From: Massilibacillus massiliensis
GTDB lineage: Bacteria; Bacillota; Negativicutes; FLKF01
DNA length: 64,000 nt
Assembly (NCBI RefSeq): GCF_900086705.1
Contig: NZ_LT575483.1
Coordinates: 3,391,533-3,455,532, forward strand
Direction: 5' to 3'
In this document: in pieces, positions 37,028 to 46,198 of the stretch
Numbering within the stretch: the stretch's first letter is position 1
Layout of the letters: each line of letters begins with the position of its first letter
The notes under the pieces: model-generated
Seen by the model: only the letters and a program-made list of their open reading frames with translations
Database searches by the model: none
Told to the model about the DNA's origin: nothing
Program-made: the position numbers and the translations under genes

Positions 37028-37448
37028 TGATAACGGCTTAGATTTTTCCGATCTTGAAGAGTTTAAGCAGCAAAATGAAGCTGTAGCAAGAGAATACCCC
37101 GGAACGGCTGAAAAGCATTTAAAGCGGATCGGCAATAAGTTCAAAAAAATCGTTTCGGAAAAAAGTCCGGATAGTGGTACGGAACACAAACGAAAATTAA
37201 AAAAATCGTGGAAAAGTGAAATGGAAGGTCATAGCGGTGATGATCTTAAAATGAATATTTGGAGTACGTCGCCACATTTTCATTTAGTAGACCGTGGTCA
37301 TAAAAAAGTAGATAAGAAAGGTAATGCAATTGGTTTTGTACAAGGCAAGCATTTCCTTGAAGCTACAGCAAAAGAAGTTGAATCTGATGTTGTTCCAGCC
37401 GAAATCGAAAGATTGTATAAAACAATCAGTAAAAAGATAGGTGATTGA
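37020..37448 (+). CDS. HK97 gp10-like tail-joining protein
   Basis: The 142-residue protein has the HK97-gp10 pattern: a helical N-terminus (TAEKHLKRIGNKFKKIVSEK), then PHFHLVDRGHKKVDKKGNAI and GKHFLEATAKEVE. It joins head and tail. The ATG overlaps the previous gene. Confidence 0.87.
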   Translation: MADDNGLDFSDLEEFKQQNEAVAREYPGTAEKHLKRIGNKFKKIVSEKSPDSGTEHKRKLKKSWKSEMEGHSGDDLKMNIWSTSPHFHLVDRGHKKVDKKGNAIGFVQGKHFLEATAKEVESDVVPAEIERLYKTISKKIGD

Positions 37449-37451
37449 TGC

Positions 37452-37898
37452 ATGTTAAAGCAAAAGGAAATATTGAAAGCGGCTATTTCGCTGCTTAAAA
37501 CAAAATATACTTGCAAAATATACACGGATGAAGTTGTAGAAGGCTTCAAGCAACCGTGTTTTTTTATTAAGTTGATAAAACAGCGAAATACTGAAACGAA
37601 AAGTATTACTAGCGATAGCGTAAGTCTAATAATTAATTACTTTGCCGATGCAGCCGCAAATAAACAGCTTGCTTTTATTGATTGCGAGGATGATATTGAC
37701 CAGCTATTTAGTATTGGCTTTCAGGTAGGCAAGAGGTATTTACATGTAAAATCTATTCACGCCGAGCGGATCGGCGAGAAGCAGGACATTTTGCAGGTGA
37801 ATATCAGTATAGATTACTTAGATTCAACGGGATATGATCCCGATTATGGATATGACCTTATGAAAGATTTAAAAATGAATATGAAAAATCAGTATTAA
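37452..37898 (+). CDS. Phage tail terminator-like protein
   Basis: The 148-residue alpha/beta protein (KQPCFFIKLIKQRNTETKSI, ...LHVKSIHAERIGEKQDILQV) resembles small proteins placed just before the tail sheath in PBSX-like phages. It is a likely tail-terminator ring subunit. Confidence 0.75.
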   Translation: MLKQKEILKAAISLLKTKYTCKIYTDEVVEGFKQPCFFIKLIKQRNTETKSITSDSVSLIINYFADAAANKQLAFIDCEDDIDQLFSIGFQVGKRYLHVKSIHAERIGEKQDILQVNISIDYLDSTGYDPDYGYDLMKDLKMNMKNQY

Positions 37899-37948
37899 GC
37901 CGCCAGTATTGGGCGGCTTTTTATTTTAGCAAGAAAGGAATGGTGTAA

Positions 37949-39043
37949 ATGGCACTTGGATTACCTAGCATTGAAATTGCATTTAAAAGTAAGTCAATTA
38001 CCGCAATTGAAAGAAGTAAGCGCGGTATTGTAGCGCTTATTCTTAAAGAATCTGATATGAAAAAATTTCCTGCTTCACCCTATACTGTCTATGGTACAAC
38101 CGACGTTCCGGAGGGGTTATCAGATGAAAATAAGGAACAAATTGAACTTACTTTGATGGGATATCAAACAACTCCAAAACACATTCTTGTCTATGTGCAA
38201 GATGAAACAGCGGCAGATTACAATGAAAATCTTTTAGAACTTTTACATGCAAGATGGGATTATCTTGTTATCCCTAAAATTGATGATGCTGACGTCCAAA
38301 AAATTGCAACATGGATTAAAAGCACAAGAACGATTGCAGATAAGATGGTTAAAGCAGTTCTTCCGAATTGTCCTGCGGACTTTGAAGGGGTTGTTAATTT
38401 TACAAACACGAAAATTGTCACAAAGGCGAAAGAATATACGACAGCGCAGTATTGTAGCCGAATTGCAGGGATTATTTGTGGTACACCTATGGCAATTAGT
38501 TGTACTTACGCGCCGCTGCCGGAAGTCGTTGATTGTGACAAGTATATAAAAGATCAGATGGACGAGAAAGTCGGCAAAGGTGAGCTTTTTGTCATATTTG
38601 ATGGAAGAAAATATAAAATTGCGCGCGGCGTTAACAGCCTTATCACAACTACGCAAGATAAAAATGATTCATTTAAAAAAATCAAATTAATTGATTGCAT
38701 GGATATGATTCATGACGATATCAAAGATACGACAAATGAATCCTACATTGGGAAGTACGCGAATAGCTACGACAATAAATGTCTGCTTATATCTGCGATT
38801 CAAGGTTATTATATGCAACTTGAAATCGATGGTTTGCTAGATAAAGGTAAAAATGATTGTCAAATAGATTTAGAAAGTCAAAAAGCTTATTTGCTTTCAA
38901 ACGGTGATTATACGAAAGCCGAATTAGCAGAGGCGAAAGATCAAGAAATTAAAGAAGCAAATACACGTGATAAAGTATTTCTTTCCGCTAACATCAAGAT
39001 ACTTGATGCGATCGAGGATGTGAAACTTGGCGTAGCTGTTTAA
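37949..39043 (+). CDS. Tail sheath protein
   Basis: The 364-residue protein follows the sheath pattern (LPSIEIAFKSKSITAIERSK, RSKRGIVALILKE at the start). Its C-terminal domain (NTRDKVFLSANIKILDAIED) interlocks neighbouring subunits. It shows the phage has a contractile tail. AAGAAAGGAATGG precedes the ATG. Confidence 0.92.
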   Translation: MALGLPSIEIAFKSKSITAIERSKRGIVALILKESDMKKFPASPYTVYGTTDVPEGLSDENKEQIELTLMGYQTTPKHILVYVQDETAADYNENLLELLHARWDYLVIPKIDDADVQKIATWIKSTRTIADKMVKAVLPNCPADFEGVVNFTNTKIVTKAKEYTTAQYCSRIAGIICGTPMAISCTYAPLPEVVDCDKYIKDQMDEKVGKGELFVIFDGRKYKIARGVNSLITTTQDKNDSFKKIKLIDCMDMIHDDIKDTTNESYIGKYANSYDNKCLLISAIQGYYMQLEIDGLLDKGKNDCQIDLESQKAYLLSNGDYTKAELAEAKDQEIKEANTRDKVFLSANIKILDAIEDVKLGVAV

Positions 39044-39066
39044 CTTCAAAAAGGTAGGTGATATAG

Positions 39067-39501
39067 ATGAAAGGTATGAAAGCCCAACAGGTCATGAGTG
39101 GTACTCATGGGGAGCTTTGGATTGATGGAGATTACATGGCGCAGATTACAGAATTCAAAGCGCAGGTAAATCTTAAAAAAACAGCCGTAAATATTGTGAA
39201 AACAATGGGTGATCAATTCAAAATGACTGGATGGGAGGGCAAAGGCTCTCTTAAAATGAACAAAGTTTCTAGTTACATGATTCGTAAACTAAATGACAAC
39301 ATGAAACAAGGCAAACAAACAACTTGTACCATTGTTTCAAAACTTTCCGATCCTGATGCAGTTGGAACGGAAAGAGTTGTCATTAAGGATGCAGTATTTG
39401 ATTCTTTAACCTTGGCGGACTGGACAGCAAAAAAAATTGGAGAAGAATCGTATAATTTTACATTTACCGATTGGGATATTTTAGATAGTGCGGCAGATTA
39501 A
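39067..39501 (+). CDS. Tail tube protein, XkdM-like
   Basis: The 144-residue protein has MSGTHGELWIDGDYMAQITE and KMTGWEGKGSLKMNKVSSYM, the XkdM/tail-core pattern. It forms the inner tube inside the sheath. AGGTGAT precedes the ATG. Confidence 0.92.
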   Translation: MKGMKAQQVMSGTHGELWIDGDYMAQITEFKAQVNLKKTAVNIVKTMGDQFKMTGWEGKGSLKMNKVSSYMIRKLNDNMKQGKQTTCTIVSKLSDPDAVGTERVVIKDAVFDSLTLADWTAKKIGEESYNFTFTDWDILDSAAD

Positions 39502-39546
39502 TATTGCCGCTATTTTTATTATTTAATTTTGAAAGGATGATAAATT

Positions 39547-39966
39547 ATGTCATTGATTGATAAACTTTTACAAACAGACGCGAAAAAACTTACGGAAATA
39601 CCAACGAAAAAATTTGAAATAAAACGTCTTTCAGAAAAAATAAAAGAAAAATTTGAAATGACGTTAATCGCACTTACCCCAGAGAGATACGCTGAAATAC
39701 AGCGTATGACGCTTGAATTTAGCAAAAAGGGCGGGATTAAAGATGTAAATATGTTTGATCCTAAAATTTTAACTGTGCTTGATGGCGTCAAAGATCCAAA
39801 TTTGAAAGATCCCAAAATGCTGGCTCATCTTGGCGCAGCAACGCCAAAAGATCTTGTAACAAAGCTCTTTTTATCTGGAGAAATTGACGACATCAAAGCG
39901 GAAATAGATGAATTATCCGGGTACGATAAGGAAGATGAGGAAGTAAATGAAGAAGTAAAAAACTAA
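39547..39966 (+). CDS. Tail assembly chaperone, short form
   Basis: The 139-residue protein (XkdN-like) has an acidic C-terminus and ends EEVKN. It binds the tape measure protein during tail assembly. The heptamer A AAA AAC sits at 39957-39963, directly before the stop codon and in zero-frame phase for -1 slippage. Confidence 0.88.
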   Translation: MSLIDKLLQTDAKKLTEIPTKKFEIKRLSEKIKEKFEMTLIALTPERYAEIQRMTLEFSKKGGIKDVNMFDPKILTVLDGVKDPNLKDPKMLAHLGAATPKDLVTKLFLSGEIDDIKAEIDELSGYDKEDEEVNEEVKN

Positions 39967-40142
39967 TTGAAACGGATTGGGAAGCACGTTTATTGTACGC
40001 CCTTTTCCGTTTTCATCATAAAACACCTTCCGAAATTTATTGGATGCCGCTGGGAGAACGGCAAATTTTATATAGTTTTATGCGGTATGAACTTGAACAA
40101 CGTTCCAATGAAAATTCGTCACCGGATGGGGGCGGATTGTAA
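39963..40142 (+). CDS. Tail assembly chaperone, -1 frameshift extension
   Basis: In the -1 frame, 59 codons follow: LIETDWEARLLYALFRFHHK and TPSEIYWMPLGERQ. This is the conserved second domain of frameshifted tail chaperones. It ends at TAA 40140-40142, sharing a base with the tape measure ATG. The fusion would be 198 residues. A 7-bp stem (39970-39976 with 40006-40012) starts six bases after the slippery site and may stimulate slippage. Confidence 0.88.
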   Translation, partial: LIETDWEARLLYALFRFHHKTPSEIYWMPLGERQILYSFMRYELEQRSNENSSPDGGGL

Positions 40143-42523
40143 TGGCAAGAGTTATTGACGCAGTTATGCGTTTAAAAGATCAGTTTAGCCCAACACTGAA
40201 ACAGATCAGCAAGAATATAGAGGAACAACAACGGGCAAACGAACGTTTGACAAGGTCTATTAGAAACACTGGTAAGTCAATGTATTCATTAGGTGAAGCT
40301 ATGTTACCAGTTGCGGCAGGCATTACCGGGGTTGCGGCTTATGGCGTAAAGGCTTTTTCAGATTTTGAATATGCAATGTTATCCGTCAAGGGGAAAATGG
40401 GCGGCACGGAAGCAGAGTTCAAGGCACTAACAGAGCAGGCAAGGCAATTGTCACTAGTATCAGCATACAGCGCCAAAGAAGTTGCAGAGGGTATGGACTT
40501 CATGGCGGCGGCAGGCTGGAAAGCAAACGACATCATGGCAGCAACCCCGGCGCTTTTGAACATGGCAACGGCAGCGCAAGTAGATTTAGCGACCGCGGCA
40601 GACGTTCTGACAAATAATATGACCGCTTTTGGTTTATCAGCCGATAAAGCAGGAGAATTTTCGGATAAGTTGACGTTAACGGCTAACGCAACAAATACAA
40701 GCATTCCGCTCATGGGAGAATCTTTAAAATATGTTGCGTCAGTCGCAAAAGCGGCAGGAACTTCGTTTGACGAAGTATCCACTGCAATAGGCTTAATGTC
40801 TAACAGTGGTATTAAGGGATCAGAAGCCGGAACGGCATTGCGTGGCGCCATGGTTAGAATGTTAGCGCCGCCAAAAGCTGCCGCAGATGTCATTGACCAG
40901 TTAAATATGACACTGACAGACAGCGAAGGGAAATTTGTTGGCATACGATCTGCAATTGATCAATTTGCAAAAGCAACCGAAAATATGGGCAGCGCTCAAA
41001 AAACTGCTTTAGCGTCTCAATTATGGGGACAAGAAGCTATGGCGGGAATGCTGGCACTTGTCAACCAAGGGACTGGCGCGTGGGATGATTTAGCGCAGCA
41101 GATCGCCGAATCTGGTGGAACGTCTGCCGATGTTGCGGCAATGATGAATACAAGCGTAATCAATGTACTTAAAATTACAATGAACAATCTGACCGATTTA
41201 GCAATGACAATCGGAGAGAAATTGAAACCTACGCTTATTGAATTTACATCTTTTATCATGTATATATCAGCCGCAATTAAAGGTATGAATCCGGAAACAG
41301 TAGACATGGTAATAAAAATTGCTGCTGTAGTCGTTGGTCTTACAGCGTTCCTGCTCATTGGTGGTAAATCAATTATGATGGTTGCTAATATAGCTAAAAC
41401 GTTTAATATGGCAGCCTTGGCGGTTACAAAAGCCGGGGGAATAATAAATTTAGTGACTGGTGTTATGAGTAAGTTTGCAAGTAGTATTATGGTTATTGGC
41501 AGAGCATTAACGGTATTATTTATGAATCCAGTTGGTTTGGCTGTTTTGGCAATTATCGCGTTAGCTGTTGCGATCTACACATATTGGGAGCCGATCAAAG
41601 CGTTTTTTATCAGTCTATGGAATGGAATTGTAAACGCATTTAGTACAGCTATAACGGCAATTAAAACATGGATGGATAAGACTGGAATTACTGAAAAATT
41701 GCAGACACTCATGCCGAAAATAGCAACGTTTGTTGCTGTATGCATAAGTTTATTTATGCGATTAAAGAATGCTGTTATTGCTATATTTATGGCAATTGCA
41801 AGCCCTGTAATTAGCTTAATTAGTACAGTGTGGAATGTGATTATAGGAAAAACAATCGCTGGCGGCAGCATAATAGCAACGATACTAAAAGTAATTAGTA
41901 CATCGTTTAATATTATGGTAAATATAGTAGGTGTATATCTGAATGGTTTTTTAGATGTTATCGGTATAGTAGTCGGTGGATTAATTAGCGTGTTTAGCGG
42001 GGTAATTACATTTTTGACGGGCGTATTTACTGGTAATTGGACTATGGTATGGCAGGGGATTGTAGAGATATTCAGCGGCATTTTTTCGACAATCGAAGGA
42101 ATCTGCAATACGGTCATGAGTACAATTAAAGCCGCTATTAATGAAGTAATTGCAGGCGTTAACAGCGTCAGTGTTGATGTACCGGAATGGGTGCCGGTTG
42201 TTGGCGGTCAGCATTATCAACCGCAAATCCCAATGCTGGCGCAAGGTACTGACAATTGGCGTGGCGGTAAAGCAATGATTCATGATGCCGGAGCGGAAAT
42301 TGTAGATTTGCCTACTGGTAGTCGTGTTATCCCTCACGATAAATCCATGCAGGCAGAGTACGCACGTGGCAAGGCTGACGGATCAGGGCAAGGAAAAGTT
42401 AGTATTGTGATTCATGTTGCAAAATTAATAGTGCGTGAAGAAGCAGATATTAAGCGTGTTGCAAAAGAATTAGCGCAAGAAATTGAAAATTATGCAATGA
42501 ATAAGCCAGAAGGTGCAGTATAG
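40142..42523 (+). CDS. Tail tape measure protein
   Basis: The 793-residue protein has the TP901-type core (QARQLSLVSAYSAKEVAEGM, AAGWKANDIMAATPALLNMA), coiled regions, and hydrophobic segments such as VVVGLTAFLLIGG and GLAVLAIIALAVAIYTYW. It sets tail length and helps DNA pass the membrane. At 793 codons it implies a tail of moderate length. Confidence 0.95.
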   Translation: MARVIDAVMRLKDQFSPTLKQISKNIEEQQRANERLTRSIRNTGKSMYSLGEAMLPVAAGITGVAAYGVKAFSDFEYAMLSVKGKMGGTEAEFKALTEQARQLSLVSAYSAKEVAEGMDFMAAAGWKANDIMAATPALLNMATAAQVDLATAADVLTNNMTAFGLSADKAGEFSDKLTLTANATNTSIPLMGESLKYVASVAKAAGTSFDEVSTAIGLMSNSGIKGSEAGTALRGAMVRMLAPPKAAADVIDQLNMTLTDSEGKFVGIRSAIDQFAKATENMGSAQKTALASQLWGQEAMAGMLALVNQGTGAWDDLAQQIAESGGTSADVAAMMNTSVINVLKITMNNLTDLAMTIGEKLKPTLIEFTSFIMYISAAIKGMNPETVDMVIKIAAVVVGLTAFLLIGGKSIMMVANIAKTFNMAALAVTKAGGIINLVTGVMSKFASSIMVIGRALTVLFMNPVGLAVLAIIALAVAIYTYWEPIKAFFISLWNGIVNAFSTAITAIKTWMDKTGITEKLQTLMPKIATFVAVCISLFMRLKNAVIAIFMAIASPVISLISTVWNVIIGKTIAGGSIIATILKVISTSFNIMVNIVGVYLNGFLDVIGIVVGGLISVFSGVITFLTGVFTGNWTMVWQGIVEIFSGIFSTIEGICNTVMSTIKAAINEVIAGVNSVSVDVPEWVPVVGGQHYQPQIPMLAQGTDNWRGGKAMIHDAGAEIVDLPTGSRVIPHDKSMQAEYARGKADGSGQGKVSIVIHVAKLIVREEADIKRVAKELAQEIENYAMNKPEGAV

Positions 42524-42566
42524 CGGTCAGAAATGACCGCTTTTTGTATTGAAAGAAGGTGGAAAA

Positions 42567-43304
42567 TTGAGCTTTTTATCAAGTCTGTTATCGAATTTAA
42601 ATAATAGAATAACCCCTAATACAGCCCCAAATGTTTATTTGCAGAATAATAGCGATAGAATACAGTTTCCTGTTCCCCCGTCTGACTTTGAAGTTACAGT
42701 TAGACAAAATAATTCTACACTTAATATAAACAACATAGGTGAATTGAATATGCTTGGTAAAACTGGACTTAAACAAATGAGTCTTTCCTCATTTTTCCCG
42801 AATCAGCAATATCCATTTTGTCAATGTACACCGGATGATCCATATAGTTATATAAAAAAAATTGATGATTGGAGAGTATCCAATAAACCATCACGTTTTA
42901 TCATTTCAGGCACACCAATTAATTACGCGGTGTCGATCGAGAATTTTAAATGGGGTGAGCAAGATGGAACTGGTGATGTTTATTTTACACTTGATTTTAA
43001 AGAGTATAAATTTATCGGCGGTGTAGTTGATAGTACACAAGTAAATGAAGTTACGGGCATGAAGGAAAGGGCGGATTCGTCGTTTACCGAAAATGCTTTG
43101 ACGAACGTAACTGTATACCCCGGCGATTCAATAGGCGATATTATCGGTCGCGCTGTAGGAAGAACAACAAATCTTGGGGAAAACGATCAAAATGTCCTAG
43201 CGGCTTATAAAAAAGTTGCTAAAAGTGGCGGTATTCAAACTGGTGATATTGTGACCTATGCAGCAACAAATAATATTTTGAAAGTGAATGGTAAAATTGT
43301 TTAA
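42567..43304 (+). CDS. Tail hub/LysM-like protein, XkdP-like
   Basis: The roughly 245-residue protein has an N-terminal baseplate region (IQFPVPPSDFEVTVRQNNST, GLKQMSLSSFFPNQQYPF). Its C-terminal LysM-like domain (VTVYPGDSIGDIIGRAVG, GGIQTGDIVTYAA) may bind peptidoglycan. TTG 42567 follows GAAGGTGG; TTG 42549 is an alternative. Confidence 0.82.
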   Translation: MSFLSSLLSNLNNRITPNTAPNVYLQNNSDRIQFPVPPSDFEVTVRQNNSTLNINNIGELNMLGKTGLKQMSLSSFFPNQQYPFCQCTPDDPYSYIKKIDDWRVSNKPSRFIISGTPINYAVSIENFKWGEQDGTGDVYFTLDFKEYKFIGGVVDSTQVNEVTGMKERADSSFTENALTNVTVYPGDSIGDIIGRAVGRTTNLGENDQNVLAAYKKVAKSGGIQTGDIVTYAATNNILKVNGKIV

Positions 43305-44274
43305 TTTTAAGTGTAAAAGTCGTGCAAGCAGTGAAATCAAAGATGTTTCGGACTATGTTGTAAGGTGTACATGGCAAGGAGCAATAGATCAGGCAGCGCG
43401 CAAAGTTGATTTTGCAATCGCTTACAATACAAAAGATGTAGGTTTTATCAATCAGAATATCATAGTTGGGGATACAGTCTACATTTATTGGACTGACGAT
43501 CAAATCCAAGGCGCGCAGCCGATTGAAATTTTTCGAGGGATTGTTTTTGCACGAAACAGAAATACAGAAAATTTCACGTTTGAATTTATTGTCTATGATC
43601 GTTTAATCTATCTTGCAAAAAGCAAAACAACACGCAAATTTAAAAATATCACTGTAGAATCAGTAATTGAACAGGTCGCAAATGATAATAGCATTGAAAT
43701 AGGTAGTATTGCGCCAATCGGTGTTTACGTTAACTTTATTGCTGATAGGCAAAGTTACACAGAGATTATTAAAAAAGCCTTTTGGTTGGCATACGCGCAA
43801 AATAGTAAGCAGTATCACTATTACATGAATCAAGATAAACTTTATGTTGTTGAACAGTCGGAAACGATTGAAAATTATATAGCTACTGATTCTGTGAATG
43901 TGCAAAACACACAGCATAGTGAGAGTATTGAAGACATGATAAATACTGTAATAATCGTTGATAAAAATGGTACAGAAATTGGACGGATAAATAATGATTC
44001 TGATTTAGCCGCTTATGGACGCTTGCAAGATGTCTACAAAGAAAATAAAAAACAAGATACGCAAACGGCTGCAAGGGCAATGCTGAAAACAGTATCTTTT
44101 AAAAGTAATTTATCCGGCATTGGAAATGTGCAGTGCATTTCCGGGTATTCGATCACTGTGCAGGAGGAACAACTCAAAGGAATTTTTGCAATCAAAGCAG
44201 ACAGGCATAACATAGAAAACAATGTACACACGATGGAACTTGATCTTGAATTTTTGAAAGCGGTGGATAGCTAA
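43288..44274 (+). CDS. Baseplate hub protein, XkdQ-like
   Basis: The 328-residue protein matches the XkdQ/gp44-like hub family: VSDYVVRCTWQGAIDQAARK, GDTVYIYWTDD and YVVEQSETIENYIATDSVNV. It forms the central spike platform. The start overlaps the preceding gene by 17 bases. Confidence 0.87.
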   Translation: MVKLFNFKCKSRASSEIKDVSDYVVRCTWQGAIDQAARKVDFAIAYNTKDVGFINQNIIVGDTVYIYWTDDQIQGAQPIEIFRGIVFARNRNTENFTFEFIVYDRLIYLAKSKTTRKFKNITVESVIEQVANDNSIEIGSIAPIGVYVNFIADRQSYTEIIKKAFWLAYAQNSKQYHYYMNQDKLYVVEQSETIENYIATDSVNVQNTQHSESIEDMINTVIIVDKNGTEIGRINNDSDLAAYGRLQDVYKENKKQDTQTAARAMLKTVSFKSNLSGIGNVQCISGYSITVQEEQLKGIFAIKADRHNIENNVHTMELDLEFLKAVDS

Positions 44275-44687
44275 TGAAAAATGAAAATCCATATAGCAAA
44301 ATTTTAGGAGTGATGCGAGGTGTAAGCCTAAACAGTAATAGTCCATCAATTCAGATTGGCAAGATAATCACACCGCCGCCAGAAATTCAGATCAGTTACA
44401 ACGGAATTATTCTTGAAAAAGAAGAAATTTGGATCAGTGAGTATTTGCTTGTCGGCTATGAACGCACAGCAAAAGGACATCTTGCAAGTGCGACACAAAA
44501 CCGGGCAGGTGGTGGCGGCTATGCCGAATTTGCAAGTCATAATCATGATATTGATAATGACTACACGAACAATATCATTTATACGGATACCTTAAAGGCT
44601 GGCGATACCGTCAGTATTATGCCGATGATGTCCGAAGATGGCAGCAGTCAGCAATATATCGTTTTGGACAAAATAGTACATTTATAA
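44274..44687 (+). CDS. Baseplate protein, DUF2577/XkdR-like
   Basis: The 137-residue beta-rich protein has PSIQIGKIITPPPEIQISYN and LKAGDTVSIMPMMSEDGSSQ, the DUF2577 pattern. It probably forms the spike-associated OB domain. It overlaps xkdQ by one base. Confidence 0.85.
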   Translation: MKNENPYSKILGVMRGVSLNSNSPSIQIGKIITPPPEIQISYNGIILEKEEIWISEYLLVGYERTAKGHLASATQNRAGGGGYAEFASHNHDIDNDYTNNIIYTDTLKAGDTVSIMPMMSEDGSSQQYIVLDKIVHL

Positions 44688-44700
44688 AGTTGGTGGAGAT

Positions 44701-45132
44701 ATGGGGAATCCTTTTGTAGCTGGTACGACTACGGCTGATGCGACAAGCACAATAAGCAATTTGCCGACATTTAAAGAATATGCTTGGGATTTTGAACATG
44801 ATCGCTTTATATTTGAATCTGGTAAACATAAGATCGTCGAGGAAAACGAAGCGCTGAAAGTTTGGATTTACAAGACTTTGAAAACCGAACGCTGGCGGTA
44901 TCGTGTTTACGACAATGCTTATGGAATTCAATTAGAGCAGTTCATTGGAGCATATACAAATAACAATAGTAATGCTGCGGAAATAGATCAATATATTAGA
45001 GAAGCCTTGCTTGTGAATCCGTACATTAAATCTATTGACGATATCAAAGCGGAAATTGATGGAGATTCATTGTCATATACAATCATGCTTACTACAATCT
45101 ATGGTACTTTAACTGTGTCGGAAAAGGGGTGA
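44701..45132 (+). CDS. Baseplate wedge protein, DUF2634/XkdS-like
   Basis: The 143-residue protein matches the gp25-like/XkdS group: YAWDFEHDRFIFESGKHKIV, then EALKVWIYKTLKTERWRYRV. It nucleates sheath assembly. GGTGGAG precedes the ATG. Confidence 0.87.
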   Translation: MGNPFVAGTTTADATSTISNLPTFKEYAWDFEHDRFIFESGKHKIVEENEALKVWIYKTLKTERWRYRVYDNAYGIQLEQFIGAYTNNNSNAAEIDQYIREALLVNPYIKSIDDIKAEIDGDSLSYTIMLTTIYGTLTVSEKG

Positions 45133-45136
45133 TTTT

Positions 45137-46198
45137 ATGAGTTTTGAAATGCAAAGTGAAAGTGATGTACTAAAGCGCCTTAAAATAAATCTTAATGAAA
45201 CTAATAATGAAGCAAGTGACATAGAAGGTTCTTTCAACTCTGATATGTTATCAGCAAATAGCATTGAATTTTCAGAAGTGTATAAAGAAATTAATATGGT
45301 GATAGAAGCTGGCTTTGCAGATACAAGTTGGGGAAAGTTTCTTACAATGAGAGCTGCTGAATTTGGTGTTATTAGAAAAGAAGCAACGAAAGCAATTGGA
45401 AAATTAAAAATAGTAGGTGAGGTAGGCGCGAGAATTATAAAAGGGAGTTTATTTACTACCGCGCAAGACAATAAATTTTACTCTACAGAAGATGCGATAA
45501 TCGGAGCAACTGGGACGGTTACAATTGATATTGAAGCCGGAACAGCCGGGGCGGTTGGGGTAGTAAAATCGGGTACAATTGTTAATATTCCGATGTCTAT
45601 ACCAAATGTCATAAGTTGCATAAACGAAATTGCAACTTATGACGGCTTCGACGAAGAAAATGACAAGGAATTTTTAGTACGTTATTTAATGAAAGTGCGT
45701 ACCCCCGCAACGAGTGGCAACAAATTTCATTATTGGCAATGGGCGATGGCTGTTGCAGGTGTGGGACAGGCAAAGGTAATACCTTTATGGGATGGTAATG
45801 GTACAGTTAAAGTAATTATCATAAATTCCAATTTAACAACAGCAAGTGCAGAATTGATTGAAAAAGTAGCTGACTATATAGAAACGGTTAGACCGATTGG
45901 TGCGACTGTGACGACTACAAGCCCAGCGCCTAAGTTAATAAACATTACGGCTAATATAAAAGGTGTTTATGATATAGAAAAAATAAAGCAAAGTATTAAT
46001 AACTATTTAAAAGATGATGTTCTGAACATGAAGTATGTTTCAATTGTTCAAATCGGTAAGTTGCTTTTAGAAAATAATGGCGGAACGATTAAAGATTATG
46101 ATAAAGATAGCTTGTTAATTAACGGGCAAAGTGGAAATATCAGTTTGAGTGATGAAGAATTGCCAGTTTGTGGAGAGGTAATATTAAATGTTGTTTGA
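45137..46198 (+). CDS. Baseplate assembly protein J, XkdT-like
   Basis: The 353-residue protein has the baseplate J pattern: FADTSWGKFLTMRAAEFGVI, FYSTEDAIIGATGTVTIDIE and PATSGNKFHYWQWAMAVAGV. Together with the DUF2634 protein it forms the wedges of the baseplate. GGGGTG lies upstream. Confidence 0.93.
   Translation: MSFEMQSESDVLKRLKINLNETNNEASDIEGSFNSDMLSANSIEFSEVYKEINMVIEAGFADTSWGKFLTMRAAEFGVIRKEATKAIGKLKIVGEVGARIIKGSLFTTAQDNKFYSTEDAIIGATGTVTIDIEAGTAGAVGVVKSGTIVNIPMSIPNVISCINEIATYDGFDEENDKEFLVRYLMKVRTPATSGNKFHYWQWAMAVAGVGQAKVIPLWDGNGTVKVIIINSNLTTASAELIEKVADYIETVRPIGATVTTTSPAPKLINITANIKGVYDIEKIKQSINNYLKDDVLNMKYVSIVQIGKLLLENNGGTIKDYDKDSLLINGQSGNISLSDEELPVCGEVILNVV

Noticed and set aside
39967-40158. 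A 63-residue TTG-start ORF after the tail chaperone
   Set aside because: It lies in a different frame from the conserved DWEARLLYALFRFHHK domain and has no family resemblance.
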